Shown here in pieces: positions 24,504-37,774 of a DNA stretch of 64,000 nt. The notes beneath the pieces were generated by a model that was given only the letters and a program-made list of their open reading frames with translations, was not told where the DNA came from and searched no databases. The DNA is from Cryptomeria japonica. Taxonomy: Eukaryota; Streptophyta; Pinopsida; Cupressales; Cupressaceae. A program made the translations under genes and the position numbers. The stretch's first letter is position 1. Each line of letters opens with the position of its first letter. The stretch covers positions 141,639,299 through 141,703,298 of the forward strand of contig NC_081406.1 in NCBI RefSeq assembly GCF_030272615.1, written 5' to 3'.

Positions 24504-26450
24504 TACCCTCTAAACAAAATTCGAGTACTCTCTACCAAGATTAAACGTAAACCTTCTCAGAATTCCCACTACTTGGGCAATATCTACTCTAGCACAATAC
24601 ATTGCATACATAAAACTACCAATGACACTAGTATAAGGAACCTTAGACATCTCCTCAAAATCATCATCAAAATTACAAAACATGTATAAACTCAACTAAG
24701 TACCAACCCACAATGGAAAATTGATTGGCTTGCAGTCATGCATATTAAACCTCTAAAAAATAGTGTTAATGTGCATACTTTGGCTTAAACAAAGCTTCTT
24801 GTGAACCTCATATTTTCTAATCGTCACCTTGTCGTTTCCAATAAACAATTCATCGACATACAAGACAATAATTAGTATCAAAACATCAATACCCTTAATA
24901 TAAATACAATGATCCTCCTCACTCCTCGTATAACCCAAATGCAATGCAAAAGCATCAAATTTTTGGTACCACATCTTGGGTGATTGTTCCAAATCATATA
25001 AAGATCTCTTCAACCTACAAACCAATTGTTCTTTTATTTCCACCATAAATCTCTCAAGTTGTAGCAAATAAACTTCTTCCTCAAGATCCCCATGCAAGAA
25101 AGCAGTTTTAACATCTGTTTTCTCTATCATAAAATCACAAGAAGTAGCAATAGGCAATAGGAATCTAAATGAATTCAATTTAGCAATAAAACAGAAAACT
25201 TCACCAAAATCAACTCCCTTTGTCTAGGAATAGCCCTTGACCACTAGTCTAGCTTTGTACTACTCTGACTATTTGTGCCAAAAAAAAAATTGAATATCCA
25301 CCTGCATCCAATGGGCTTCATTTGGGAAAACTGACAAGATCCTAGGTGTCGCAAATGTCCAAGGCCATCATCTCCTACATGGCCTACATTAAAAACCCAC
25401 TTTTCTCCAAAGAGGGGGCCTTTTTGGAAGATCTAGGTTCATCATCAGTACTCAACAAAGAAAATACACAATGAAAATTGAGGTAGCTATACCTATCAAC
25501 TAGATTTAATTTTCTTCTGGACCTCCTCGAGGTAGAAGTAATGGGCTCTACTTGTTCATCTTCCTCTATGTTCTCATCCTACACATCAACTAAACCCTAT
25601 GAAACCTCTCCATGTTCTTCATTGTCAAATCCGTCCAAGTATTCTTCCACATGTGCATCTTCCTACTTCTCAGTATTTGTTTCAAAGTGCACTATCTTTA
25701 TCTTATCCTCCTCCTTTGGTTGTTCTTCACTTGAGTAAACTCTAAACTCCCTAAAAATAACATCTTTTAAAAAGATTATTTTATGAGTTAGAAGATTCCA
25801 AAGCTTATAACCTTATGTTATGTTCACCATAAACCAACGAAGATGAAACTATGTCCTTTTGTGTCGAGTTTAGATCACTTCTCTTGAGGTGCACTAAAAA
25901 AGGCCTCAAAACTAAAGACCCTTAAGTACAAAAATGAAAGATTTCTACCTATCCACACTTCATAAGGAATTTTATCAACAAAAGTCAAACAATGAGATTT
26001 ATTAATTAAATAGCAAGAAATACCTACAACATTTTTCATCAAAGTTTCATTCATTCTTGTTGCCACCCCCATTTTGTTGGGGACTATAAGGAGTATTCTA
26101 TTAGTCGAACAATACATGCATGCTCACAAAACTTATCAAATTACCTTGAACAATATTCACCCCCATAGTTAGATCTCAACACTTTTATCTGAAAAATATG
26201 ATTGCTTCTCAACTAAAGGACTTAAATTCCTTAAACTTAAATTAAAACTTCAAATTTAGAATGCATAAAGTAAATCCAAGTGCACCTTGAGACATCATCG
26301 ATGAAAGAAACATAGTAATGAAATTTACCCAAAGAATCAACATCCACAAGATCACATGCATCCGAATGAACAATCTCTAATGGTCTCTTTGCCTTACAAG
26401 TTCTTTTAGAAAATAATGTTTTATTCGATTTACCAAACACAAAATGCTCT
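24504..26450 (-). pseudogene. Ty1/copia pol: integrase and reverse transcriptase, decayed
   Basis: Reading the minus strand from right to left: integrase core (PLEIVHSDACDLVDVDSLGK, 26240-26440), then MNETLMKNVVG...LINKSH (25875-26117), then a hinge without clear frame, then RT (DVKTAFLHGDLEEEVYLLQ, CRLKRSLYDLEQSPKMWYQK, 24753-25180). The RT active site reads YVDE where copia elements have YVDD. RT C-terminus SKVPYTSVIGSFMYAM (24510-24690) leads into the RNase H at 15742-16312 across copy B. In life integrase and RT would copy and insert the element. Stops, shifts and the active-site change make it dead. The GAG-pre-integrase part is missing upstream. Confidence 0.85.
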
Positions 26451-27924
26451 AATATAAGAAAACGGAGGAAAGAATTTGAACATTGATGTAATGTGTCCTA
26501 TTAGGAGTGTGCAAGAGTTTCTCTTTATGAACAAGAGAAAGCTTAAAGCTATGACTCACTTTCTTTTGGTTGAGAATAGCTCTTCTTCAAAAATAGTCCA
26601 AATGGCCCAATCTACCCAAGTTTTGATTCCACTTAAGAGTTATTCAATAAGGTTTGGTTTTAAACCTTCATGATTCTTGTTATGGTTGTCCCTTTGTTGT
26701 GGCTTTGTTTGTTTCTCGAAGTTTCTTCTTGTTTTAAGGCTCATTTATCTATTGGATCTTCTTCATTGTTTTTGTTGGTTCTAATCTTTAAGTTCTAATC
26801 TCTTGTGGTTGTTGCCCATTGATGTACAAAGTTTTAGAACACTTTCAAAATCCACTTACCATTCATAAATCTAGTCAAATATGTTTTTATTCAAACAAAA
26901 ACCACAATAGATACCCACAATAATATGCACATATTCATTCTATAATTAACTCATACAATAATATGCACATATTCATTCTATAATTAACTCATACAAAATC
27001 TTGTGCCAAATCAACCATCTTGTTCAACATTGATTAGCTTCTAATGTAACTCTTGGCTATTGAAGTCTCCATTTGCATATGAAATAAAAACCCCTAAGAC
27101 CAATTTTTATATTTTGTTATTTTTTCTTCCTTGTTTCTACTTTTTCAACTGATATTGATTATAAACGTAACTATATTTACTTTATTTTTCTCAAAGGCTC
27201 TCATCAAGCTTACTCGTGTCACCACCTTAATAGTTATCTGTAGTTTAATTTCTTGTATGCCACGCTCTACTTTTCCTTCCAATGACCATTTTCTATAATT
27301 CATAGAGCAAGAGAAAATTGCAACCTCGCTAAACATTTTAGCATGCATTTACAGTATAAATGAGTTACTCTACTTTAGCAGTCCAATACTAATAATATAA
27401 CATTTGCTTCGTATTGTCAGGTAGAGACTCAAATCCATGTACGTCATAAAGGTACCAACTACCTTGTTGAGAACCCTAATACAACTATGTCCTTTGGCAT
27501 ATGCACTGTAACCATAAAATCGATACGTGGGTCAACCATAATTAGTTTAGTTTAGAGTCTTAAGCAAGCTATAAAAGTTTTGAGCATGACTTGCGATTAA
27601 AAGATCAATCCCTGAATGCATAATTTTCAAATTTAAAGCAACTTATTAAGCTCAAAGTCAAAGAATGTATAAATTAGCAACACAACCTCAGCAATTAGTT
27701 GCTGTCGGTAAAATAATCAAACCCAAGTCAAATTGGGTTCTAATGTGGAATTAAAGCATATATCACCTAGAAGGGATTTGAAGTTACTGACTTGTTACTA
27801 AGAAGTAATTTGGATCAGCAAACAAGTTACAGAACACTTTGAAGGGGAGACCAAAATAGAAGCCCGTTGTAGATGGTACAAATCAATACCATCAGACAAC
27901 TCGCACATCATGTTTAGCATCAAT
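26451..27924. other. Intergenic AT-rich sequence
   Basis: No gene was recognised between the copia integrase and the glycosyltransferase exon. It contains one short tandem duplication (26917-26994). Small ORFs at 26476-26673 and 27145-27348 show no family features. The part closest to 27924 may hold the 3' UTR of the glycosyltransferase gene. Confidence 0.4.
26917..26994. repeat. 38-bp tandem duplication
   Basis: The phrase TAATATGCACATATTCATTC starts at 26921 and again at 26959, each followed by TATAATTAACTCATACA; the two copies look identical. Confidence 0.9.
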
Positions 27925-28566
27925 TCAATTAAATTCCAAAACTTTGGAGGACATCTGCAACAAAACATTCAGTGCACTTGGAGAAAATTTACGAGCAAAA
28001 AGGAAACATATTGAAGATTTCTGACTATTGTGCATGCAATGCCTTGCATTACGAATCTTCCTCAAGAACTCTTCTGTGATGTCCTCTTTTCCAAACATAG
28101 CTGGATGAGAACCACCCCTTGACCAATCAACCCATGTGATGCTTCTATTCGAATTAAATGACCCAAGTTGCATATTCACCAAGGTTGGAATGTAATGCTC
28201 ATCAACATAGCAAGATGGCCTGCAATGTGTCTGGAATATAGGATAATATTTGGTGTCAGAGATTATTTTAACTGCTAGTTTCCGATTAACTTCAAACCAC
28301 TGTGACCCTTTTCTCCATTGCCGTAATGTTATATCTGGTGCCATGTTCCTGTTGTACCGCCCTCTTCCATATTGACTTGGGTCATCAAATGAATGCACAA
28401 AACTATGATAGGACTGTACCAAATAAGCATAAACTGTAGAGAAGTTAAATACAGGGATGCAAGTTTCTGATAAAAGTACAAATCTTTCGTTTGAAAAATC
28501 AAGTAATGCATTTGCAAGAAGTCGCCTTTCTGCATCAACCATATTTGAATCTCCCCACCGTACAAC
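27925..28566 (-). CDS. Core-2/I-branching glycosyltransferase (GT14-type), terminal exon
   Basis: The minus strand has an open exon of 213 codons ending at the stop at 27925. It starts after a splice acceptor (TTCCTGCAG at 28567-28575) with VVRWGDSNMVDAERRLLANA. Family landmarks follow in order: RFVLLSETCIPVFNF, YGRGRYNRNMAP, QWRKGSQWFEVNRKLA, CRPSCYVDEHYIPT, TWVDWSRGGSHPA and SSICFLFARKF. These are characteristic of the plant BC10-like Branch domain (PF02485), type II Golgi membrane enzymes thought to build glycan branches. No stop or shift is present, so the exon looks functional. The N-terminal membrane anchor and the first half of the domain should lie in upstream exons, which I could not find up to 34 kb; either the intron is very long or the gene is truncated. 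Confidence 0.9.
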   Translation of the reverse strand, partial: VVRWGDSNMVDAERRLLANALLDFSNERFVLLSETCIPVFNFSTVYAYLVQSYHSFVHSFDDPSQYGRGRYNRNMAPDITLRQWRKGSQWFEVNRKLAVKIISDTKYYPIFQTHCRPSCYVDEHYIPTLVNMQLGSFNSNRSITWVDWSRGGSHPAMFGKEDITEEFLRKIRNARHCMHNSQKSSICFLFARKFSPSALNVLLQMSSKVLEFN

Positions 28567-31200
28567 CTGCAGGAAGTATATAGATTAAATTAGCAGTGAA
28601 AATGGCCAAATTAATGCATCACCCAACCATGGAGAGATATTAAGACAAACGACAAAACCAGCCATGATATATCATAAAGAACACATAATTACGCCCACTC
28701 CAAATGATTTAACTTTTAAACTTGGATTGGAAAATATTACCTAGAAGAATTTTCTTAAAAAGATGCATAATACAGTATTCCAGGCGCTAGAGACATCTCA
28801 CACAATATACAGAACCAATGCTCTGGTAAATGTTAAGGTGAAACAATTTTCCGTTAATGTACATATTCAATTAGAAATTAAATTTATTAACAGATTACTC
28901 TGCAGACACTTTTACATGGCAGAAATCTTGCTACCATGTATTGAAAAATCCGCATCTTTGACCAAAAAATCTTGATTCAGTTTACAGAGGCATCTCAAGT
29001 GTGTATATAGAGTCCAGGAACAAATACCGAAGACAATGGAAAAGACTACAGTCCAACTACCTAAATTATCCTGTTTAATCTCAGAAACCTATTTAACAAG
29101 AAGTTGGGAAGGCATGAAACCGATGGCCAAAGAAAGAAATGAAGTTACATTGGATAAATTTGCCTAGGTGCTAACAGACAACCAAACGACAAGCCCAGAT
29201 ATGCATATACGCATCTAGTAGGGATGACATGTGTTGTTACTCTCCATATTCAGTGCATTTGTCTGCTTATATACAGTCTAAATCATCAACCTTACAATTA
29301 CAATCACAACAAGAGTTTTAAAAGACAAAAAGCTAAAAAACTGAAATGATGATATAGATATCCAACTGATAATGGCCCTGGCAACACATAGTATAAACAT
29401 ATATGTAAAAATCAGAAGCTTCAAAGACGTTACACAATAAATACATCGAGATAAGAAACGAAACTAATTTTCATGATGAATATGCACTTCCAGTAAGTAA
29501 AGTGCCAAGGTAGTCTTTTTAGTCACTGCCAATTGTCAAGAAAGATGCCAGTTTGCCATCGTTTTTTTATTTGCCTTACATATTGTTCAAATTTGTAACT
29601 GTCCGATTTTGAACTCATGACCAACCTTGGTAGTTAACTCAAACTTGTCAATCCACATACAACGATAGAAAATGAATATGCTTACCCTCCACAATCATCA
29701 GCCGAGCAATGCCACATTATAGCTTAACATATTAAGCGAATTCTTCAAAAGATGAATTTGTTGACTACACCCAGAAAAAGTAGAAAGACATGCATTTCCT
29801 AGATTGTTATTTGTATGGATAGATGACTAAAAGTAATATGTAAACCATTTTTTTGATATAGAAGGTGATGAATACGCACATCTGATAAGGAGAGGGGAAG
29901 CTAATCTATTTGGCCGCTGCTAAGCAAGATGCCAGTTTGGCATATGAGACCCCACATGGGGATCATTTTTTATTTGCCTTATATATTGTTCGAATTTGTA
30001 ACTGTTAGGTTTTAAACTCATGACCAACCTTAGTAGTTAACTTGAACTTGTCAACCACATAGAAGGATGGAAAAAGAATATACTTACATTCCACATCCAT
30101 CAGCCCAACCATGCCACATTATAGCTAAACATATTAAGAAAATTCTTCAGAAGAGACAGAATTGTTTGGCAACACCCAGAAAATGTAGAAAACCTTAAGC
30201 ATTTCCTTCATTATTATTTGGACGAGTAGATACCTTAAAGCAATTTGTAAACTCTTTCTTTGATACAGAAGATGAATTATATGTGTTGGTAATCAGATTT
30301 ATCACTGCAATGTTTCACTGAAAACAACTTGACTCGCCCAATGGGCAGTGACAAAGTTTACAACACTTGAAGAAACCACTTTTAGATTAGTGATTTTCCA
30401 CTGCATTTGAGGAGCAGCTCCCTCTTATGATATAGGTTTTTAGTTTCTGGGGTATGCTTTTAACTAGAAAGCCAAATAGACACAGAACTAAAACTGAGAT
30501 AAAAGAAGTGAAGCCCTAGATAAGCTATATTATGAGGCCAAAGATCTAGTATTTCCATAAATGAATTGCTTTTGAAGAAAAGTATGCTACTAGGGCTTGA
30601 AGGAGGAAATATCATCTAATAGAAGAAAGATATATACACACAGGGTTTTCTAACTCATAGATCTGAAAATGACCATTTACCTCATCTCAAGGTGCATATG
30701 GTAGCCATTAATATTGAACAAAACTAATTGCATCCTCCACACAACAGGACATATTTATAGGAATAGCTACAAATTTAAATGAGGAAAATCTACAGCATAA
30801 AAAAATAATACACAGGCTCATAGACCAGTAATATCATCCTTTATTTGATTCAAAGCGCAAAGACCCTTTCTGCTTCTGTACAGTGTGAGAGATTGAAAGG
30901 TCTTTCTTTACAAATAAGCCTTCATTAAATAGTCCTCATCGCCCATAACTAATTTGCAACCCTTTTTGTTTATAACTTTATAATGTTTTAAGAGAGTCGT
31001 TACTTTTTCTAACTTAATTTTTCTAACCTTAAGTTATAAACATAAAGTCAGTCCATTAACCCATATAATGACTTAGATTACAATTTAGATTAAGTAATAT
31101 AATAACAAGGAAAATACTCTTTAGCCTTGTAATGGTATCTTTTCAAATATTTTGCTCATTTGAAGTCTCAGACTATGATGACTACAACTATTGTAAAGAG
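28567..31200 (-). other. Probable intron of the glycosyltransferase gene
   Basis: The stretch is AT-rich and directly upstream of the splice acceptor of the GT14 exon. No further exon and no transposon domain was recognised. It carries a direct duplication of about 350 bp (29525-30275). Small ORFs such as 28763-28975 are not convincing. Confidence 0.4.
29525..30275. repeat. Direct duplication, two ~350-bp copies about 384 bp apart
   Basis: Copy 1 (29525-29870) and copy 2 (29909-30275) share, in order, AAGATGCCAGTTT, TTTTTTATTTGCCTTA, ACTCATGACCAACCTT, ATGCCACATTATAGCT, CATATTAAG and ACACCCAGAAAA. They differ at many positions and copy 2 has a short extra segment near 29940-29960. The origin is not clear; they may be an old tandem duplication or two insertions of one small element. 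Confidence 0.75.
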
Positions 31201-33190
31201 GTTGTGGCCCTGCTTTTGAAATTTACTACAATTGGCACAATCATCTTACCCCTCGTATAAAGGTCCTATGGAGGTGTAGTTTCCAAGTCAGTAATGCCTC
31301 GATTATCTCCTCAATTCTCCCATGAAAGACTGTCAGTGAAAAGGATATACTGCTTAGTTTTCTCATATTAATGTCATCAATAGTATCCTTTCTGAAAAGT
31401 TCCTCCAAAATCATATCCTTGAAATTATTCTGTGGTATGAACATTGGCCAGCCCAGTTGCATCCTCTTTAGGCGAATCAGATTTGGAAGCTAAACAACTA
31501 GCCTGAATGTCAAACATTATTGATTCACAAGATTTTGTTATCCTTTTGAATTCTGATGTAGATTGTTTCAAAACCATTATTTGACATCCAACCCTTTTGA
31601 AACATAAGATACATTCATTTTCTTCAAGTTTGTTGAAAACTTTCAAAAATCAGAATATTTGCATCAATCTTCATCATTTCTTGTAGGCCTCTAATTATTA
31701 ATTGCCACACATTTTCCTTCTTTTTCGTGGCTTGTAGTTCAATTTCTACTTCCTTTTTCTTTGCTTCAACATTTTTGTATAACTTGGCAGCTTCTTCAAT
31801 ATAAATAAGTCCATCAAAGATACATTGTTCTACCCAAGATTCGGATGCTCTGCCATAGGAGTGATATTCGCTAATGGTCTCAATGCTCTCTTTGCTCAAA
31901 TCTCCCACGGTTGATCTGGTAGAAGCTAATAATATGCTTAGAGGTTGAGCAAAGTATCAACAATAGATTTGATATACAAAGTCCATACATGGATCTGCTC
32001 TTTCAATTTTTCTTGTCTCCTCCTTTTTCTTTGTTCTCTCCACTAACTTGGTAGCCGTCACTTAAAAGTTGTGAATGTCATTCTCATGTGTGACCAGGCC
32101 AAGATCAACTCGAGATTCTGTAATCAACCTCCGTCATATCCTATTTGTTCTTGTTTGGTGTAGGCTCCACGATCTCCACACACTAATCACCAAAAGAAGA
32201 ATCCACCATCAATCTATTGGTAAGAGCCTTCTTAGGTGGAGGTGTCATATGTACCATCTTCACTACTGCATTGAACTGAGGATCTACAACTTGTGTAAGT
32301 GTCCTCTTCTAAGCAACTATTTCCTTCAACAAGAATGATGGGAAGGGTACTGATTGAGAATTGGATCTTGACAAAGAGTAAGGTCTAATGGGAGGTACGG
32401 TAGACTTAGGGATAGTATTAACACCTATGTTACTTCATGGTGTAGGATATGGACAAGAAGGTGGACAAGGAGGAGATGGTGGAGGAACGAGAGATCACGG
32501 GGGGATAAGGAAAAAAGTATGGACATTGTTCATCAACAAAAACTTCAGGATTGCCCTTCTACACCTTAGGCTAATGAACTCTACATAGCTCAAAACTTCC
32601 TCCTCCACATGTATTCTTTAGCCCAAATCCCTTCTTAGGATCTTCATCGTCACAACCACCAACCGTGTTAGCACTAGATTTGGTGGAGTATACAAATGCA
32701 ATGAAACAAAGATACATTGTGCTTTGGCTTCATTGTGGTGTTATTTTTTTTAGATATCATAGTGGTAGTGTGCTCTGCAGTTCTTTATTTTAACCATCTT
32801 TTTGTTTACTACATTACAAAAAGTGTTATTTCTTGAATCTCAATCATTTCCCAATTAATATGCATAAGTGATTGGATCGTAGAACCATAGACTGGGTCCA
32901 ACATGTCTTAGCAATAATCTTCAATGTCATCTACATCCCATTCTAGATTGAAAGCTTTAAATTCTTCAATTGTTAGCCTCATCCAATCACATCTTCTAAC
33001 TTCAAAATCATCTTTGCAATCTTCCCAATATTCTTCCGATTGAGGTGAATGAATGTACCCGGTCTAAGATGCAAGTGATCTCTAACATAGTTCTTGTTGT
33101 CAAAGAGGAATCTTGTGTCGAAAAACTGCAAGTTAACCTTTGTAAGAAACCTCTCAATGTTTTGAGGATCTGAAGATGATGACAAATATA
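31200..33190 (-). pseudogene. Unassigned coding remnant: coiled coil and Pro-rich segments
   Basis: On the minus strand, ORF pieces at 32979-33185, a Pro-rich stretch near 32390-32530 (PPPSPPCPPSCPYP), 31624-31908 (EEAAKLYKNVEAKKKEVEIE), 31425-31646 and 31241-31462 (LSSISFSLTVFHGRIEEIIE) look like remains of one long protein. The composition (globular start, Pro-rich linker, coiled coil) recalls the accessory ORF at 58.4-61.6 kb, but I saw no convincing sequence match. No known domain was recognised. Several stops and shifts break it. Confidence 0.35.
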
Positions 33191-33309
33191 CTAGCTCAAG
33201 CTCAAGGGGAATGGGTATCCTACTTTCTTGCTTTCCTTCTACTTTTTATTAACTGACCCCATTTGCACCAAAATCTTTATCATGTTCACATCCTTCAACA
33301 CACTATGTT

Positions 33310-34660
33310 AGCATAGCCATTTCTGAAATTGGTGGTCAAGATAACATATCTGCCACAACATTGTTAGTTCCTTTTTTATATTTGATTACAAATGAATTTG
33401 TTGAAGAAAACCCATTCATTTGTAACGTCTTGGCTCTTGTAATTTATTTTGTGCTTGCAAATATAGTAGAGGTTGGTGATCAATATGCGCAGTAGTTCCT
33501 TACCAAGTAAATAGTGTCTCCATTTCTTAATAGCCTGAGCTAGTATATTTATCATAAGTTGCATGACTCCTAACTGCTGAAATAAACACCTTTGAATGAT
33601 AACCTATAGGCTTACCACCTTGAAGTAAGACAACATCCATTGCATATCACTAGCATTTGTTTCTACTTCCAATGGCTTTTCTATATCAGGAAGAGCCATA
33701 ACAGGACCATGACTTACTTTATATTTCAATGTTTCAAATGCCTCATTTTGTTCATTACCCCAATTAAAATTATTTCCCTGTGATGCAATTTGATGTAAAC
33801 GTGCAATGATGTAAGAAAAAGAAGAATTAATTTTTCTCAATGAATTGTGCAGCCCATTTAAACTCCTAGTTTCTCTAGTACTTTTTGGTGTAGGCTAATA
33901 TACAGTTTCTTCAACTTTAAATGGATCAATTCTTAATTCTAAATATACCAATGATTCTTTGTCAATTTCACATTTCTTTAGATTCCATAGTAGTTGTTCA
34001 TTTTACCTTTGCAAGACTTGCTTAATTTGAAAATGTTCTTCCCATGTACAACTGAATATTAGAATATCATCTAGATAGACCATCACAAATCTATTTGTGA
34101 ATTTCCTTAAAACATTATTCATCAATCTCATGAAAGTAGCAGGCACATTACTCAAGCCGGACGCAAGTACTAAACATTCATAAAGTCCTTTCTTAGTTCT
34201 AAAACCAATCTTCCAAGTTCCAACTAAGTAAAACATTTAGCATGTCTAAATTCAACAAATCATCTATCCTCACGGGAGGATTTATTTTCTTAAATGCAAT
34301 TTGATTAAGAGCCCAATCATATATGCACATTCTCCACAAACCATCCTTTCTCCACACTGTCACTATGGGTGACCCACAAAGTGAAATGCAAGGATTAACC
34401 CTTGCTCCAATAGCTCCTATAGCTATCTTTTGACTTCCTTGGTCTCAAGTAGGGATTGCTAATACAAACCAACATTTTGTAGAAGGGACTTTGGTAGGAT
34501 TTGAATCTCATGCTCCACCTCCCTTCTTGATGGCAACCCTTTAAGTTCTACAAACACTTCCTCAAAAGATGACAAGACTGCATCCACGCCGTCCAATTTT
34601 GAGGTAGTCATGGTAGATATGCCAATTCCATCCTCATTCTTATCTTTAAATAAAATTAAA
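33310..34660 (-). pseudogene. Ty3/gypsy reverse transcriptase and RNase H, decayed
   Basis: Minus strand: a degraded RT N-terminus (34240-34660), RT core [20 protein letters not shown] and [14 protein letters not shown] with the catalytic YLDD intact (34003-34236), RNase H entry FNWGNEQNEAFETLK...DIEKPLEVETNAS (33604-33840) and RNase H C-terminus QAIKKWRHYLLGKE then IKYKKG-type ending (33310-33564). These copy RNA into DNA in living elements. Frameshifts, stops and the loss of integrase make this copy inactive. Its right side is cut by the LTR starting at 34741. Confidence 0.8.
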
Positions 34661-34740
34661 CAAAACTATTTATTTTCCTGAATTGATTTGATTATTTGGA
34701 ATGGGTCCTCCCCATTATGGACATAACTCCATCCTTGACC

Positions 34741-35230
34741 TGTTGTGACATTTTCACACATCGCCCCATTCCAAATGGGGACCCCCCTAATTTTTAGGTC
34801 CTCTTGGTCTTTTGGTTGTGTTACTCTGGGTCTTTTAGCAGCAATCTCTTTGATCTCCCTGGTCTGCAAGTGTTTTGGTGAAATTTGATCAAGTCTGCAA
34901 ATCATTTGAGTGAATTTGGCTAAAAGTTTGGAACTCGTTTGGTTTATTTTAGGGTTTCGCCCTTCATACTTAGATTTGAGGTCTTTTCCTTAGGGTTTTG
35001 AAAAAACTGAACATTGCATTGGAATCAAGACCCTTCAACTTCAACGAAGCTACCAATGAAATTTGAGTCCTATTTTTTATGGAATTCCACTGCCTCTAGG
35101 ATTGTTTTTATTTTGCCAAAAATCAAACTTACTATTTTTAGCAGTTACTATTTTTAGTAAGTTTCTACTTTTAGTGTCACCCTGTCCAGATTTACCCTAA
35201 TTTTAACATTTCGGCAGCTAGTATATGCTC
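34741..35230 (+). mobile_element. LTR start of a TGTTGTGAC-family element (plus strand)
   Basis: Begins TGTTGTGACATTTTCACACA followed by CGCCCCATT...AATGGGGACCCCC, closely matching the start of the 13.2-kb element at 49444. It leads into a plus-strand ORF at 35308. The LTR end, the 3' LTR and target duplication were not identified. Confidence 0.5.
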
Positions 35231-35307
35231 AAAATCAGCCTCAAGAAGCCCATTTTATGCCAAATCAGCACAATCACTATCCTAATCAGCTCCAAAATGA
35301 TGAAAAA

Positions 35308-36627
35308 ATGGATATTGCAAACATCAAAAACATATTGCTAGATTGGACCAAGCAATTAGCTGATATAAAGAAGCAGTAGGAGTATGATTTGCAGCAGGAA
35401 GAGTTGGCATACCAAGCCTATCTTCATGAGCAGCAGTTAGAGACTCAGAGCAGACAACACAAGGAAGATCTTGCACGGGAGATGGCTGCGAAAGAGGAGC
35501 AAATGAAGTTGTTGCTAGCCCAAGCACAAAGGTTTGAATCCCAACCAAGTTCTCACATTCCAGATCAACTTACAAAAGAAGAAGTTCCAAATCATCCCAT
35601 GGTTTCTCAAGAACAAGTTTCCAAATCAGCTCTCTATTTTCCAAAACCATTTTTTGTTGAAGAGGGGGTTCGTAAGCACAAATTTCCAAATTTCAAACAA
35701 AGTAAGACCCTTGAACCCTCAAGTAAGTGTCCGAAATTTGAAATTCCAAGCTTTACAAGGCCTCATGCTTTGCAAGAACTTATGCTTACACAATTTGAGT
35801 CTGTTGTTTCTCAAGAGCGGTCTTTTCAAGAGCCCACTTGCTTTCAAGAAACTCAACAAATTTCTCAAGTTTCCGTGCCAAGTCAGCTTCCTTGTCCTAG
35901 TATCATTCACCTTTATCCAGATGGACCTGTTGTTAACCAAGAGAGCAGGCCTAGTGAGTAAAATAACGAGATTTGTGATGTAAATGAAGAATCTTTGGTT
36001 GGATTTTCACTTACACATGATGAGTGAAATAAAAAATCAAACTTGCTGCAAATGAATTGTAAGCAGAACCAATTAGAACAACAAGGTGAAGAGCAAGCAA
36101 TTGGTGTTAATAGAGAAGGGTGAACTGATTTGTTCAGTGAAATTCCATTTTTTGTTGAGCAGACTAATGAAATAATGACTCAATTGTTCAATGAACTTCC
36201 ATTTTTTGTTGATGATGATGAAGAAAGAATACCCATACTAACACCATTAGCAAGTTTTGAGCAGCAGAAGGATGAAAGCCATTCGTACAAGGTGTTGGTC
36301 CATCAAGAGGAAAAAGAAGATAGACTTGTTTTGAGGGATGAAAAGGCTGATATGAATGAAAGTATTGAGAAAAATGAGCAAGAAGGTAAGCAACAACCTG
36401 ATTTCCAAGGTATGGTCCGTGATAACTTTTCAAATCTTGAAGAAAATAGTCATGAAGTGGAGGTAGGACATATTTTGCATGAAAAAGTTGATAAGAAACT
36501 TCAGGAAGATTATTTTACCAGCATCAAGAAGAGTTTTGTGCAAAGATTGAACTCAAGACGTTACTGCCTAACTCAGGAAAATGTGAACAGCCTAGTAAAT
36601 AGAGAAAGAAGCCTTTTTTGCACTTGA
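35308..36627 (+). pseudogene. Gln/Glu-rich ORF of the plus-strand LTR element, unknown family
   Basis: One reading frame continues from MDIANIKNILLDWTKQLAD at 35308 to the stop at 36627, interrupted by about four stop codons (the first near 35378, then about 35959, 36027 and 36121). The N-terminal part is a Gln/Glu/Lys coiled coil (LHEQQLETQSRQHKEDLARE), then a Pro/Phe/Gln-rich low-complexity stretch, then an acidic region with two similar phrases, EIPFFVEQTNEI and ELPFFVDDDEER. No zinc knuckle or enzyme motif is visible. It sits where gag would sit, after a TGTTGTGAC LTR, so it is probably the sole protein of a non-autonomous element. Function unknown. Confidence 0.5.
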
Positions 36628-37604
36628 ATCACATGAGCTAATCAATTCTAACCAGCAAGGTGAAGTTGAGGAAACAACTGATCAGCAAGAAACCGGCAAG
36701 AGGAGCTCGAAGTTCATCTTTTCAAGGGGATGTCCTATCAGGCATCTTGCTAGGATGGATGCCAACAAAAATCAGTCATGCTTGCACCCAAGCATGGGGT
36801 TGCAACTGAAGAAGAGCACTATCAGCTCACTTATCCATGTCAAAACAGCAGTGTTTATGCTCGGTATGAGGAGGTAAGTGTACTTGTGTATGTTCTTCAA
36901 GGGGTATTGCGGCTATTTGTTGGTTGTCTATCCATGATTCATCTTTCTCTAGCTGTTCAAAACCATGTGAAGAATTGCATGCAAATGAGAAAGGGCAGCT
37001 ACTTCAGAGAACCAGTTAATGGTTTCATTTAATCAAGTTTCATTGTTGGTTAGTTTAGGTTAGGTTAGGTTTCATTTCCAATATGCGTTGTATCACATTG
37101 TTAGTTTTGTTTTCCTCCAAGTGCTTTGGCACAATCAGTTTGTTAGTCTTTAGAGGTGTGAGCAACAATGTTCAAGTCTGGTTGAGAGCATGTTTCAGGT
37201 CTTTTTGACTCTATTACCCAATAAATATGCAAGGCTGCTCGTCTTATGAGTTTTAGCAAGCAAAACATCCACAGAGGTCGCCAAAAGTGTTACTCTATTT
37301 TTTCCTACAGCCAAATAGCCTTTAACATTGTGTTCTCAAGGTTTAATAAGTCATGAGTTTGGTCCTAGCATTTGCAAAAAATTAAATGTAAACTTTGAAA
37401 TCCTATAGTCTTGTCAAAAAGGGTCCTGGGTCCTTTGAAGACAACTTAAAATGTATAAAATGCAGAGAAAAAAAGCAGTTTTACTTTTAGGACTCTTAGG
37501 TGTCATTTTGACATGTGAGAATGTCCTTTGTGGATATGAATGCATTCAAGGTGCAGTTTGGAGCTATAATGACATAGTTTAAAGTAGTTTTGGGGGTCTT
37601 TAAT

Positions 37605-37774
37605 GGCCTATTTCAGTTCAATTCAACCCTAACACTTTTTCAACTTCAAAACAAACAAAGCACATGCCCTATTAACATGGAAGGAGGTTGGCCTATTTCA
37701 GTTCAATTCGACCCTAACACTTTTTCAACTTCAAAACAAACAAAGCACATGCCCTATTAACATGGAAGGAGGTT
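37605..37774. repeat. 85-bp tandem duplication
   Basis: Two adjacent copies start GGCCTATTTCAGTTCAATTC at 37605 and 37690 and end GAAGGAGGTT; they differ at one or two bases only. Confidence 0.9.
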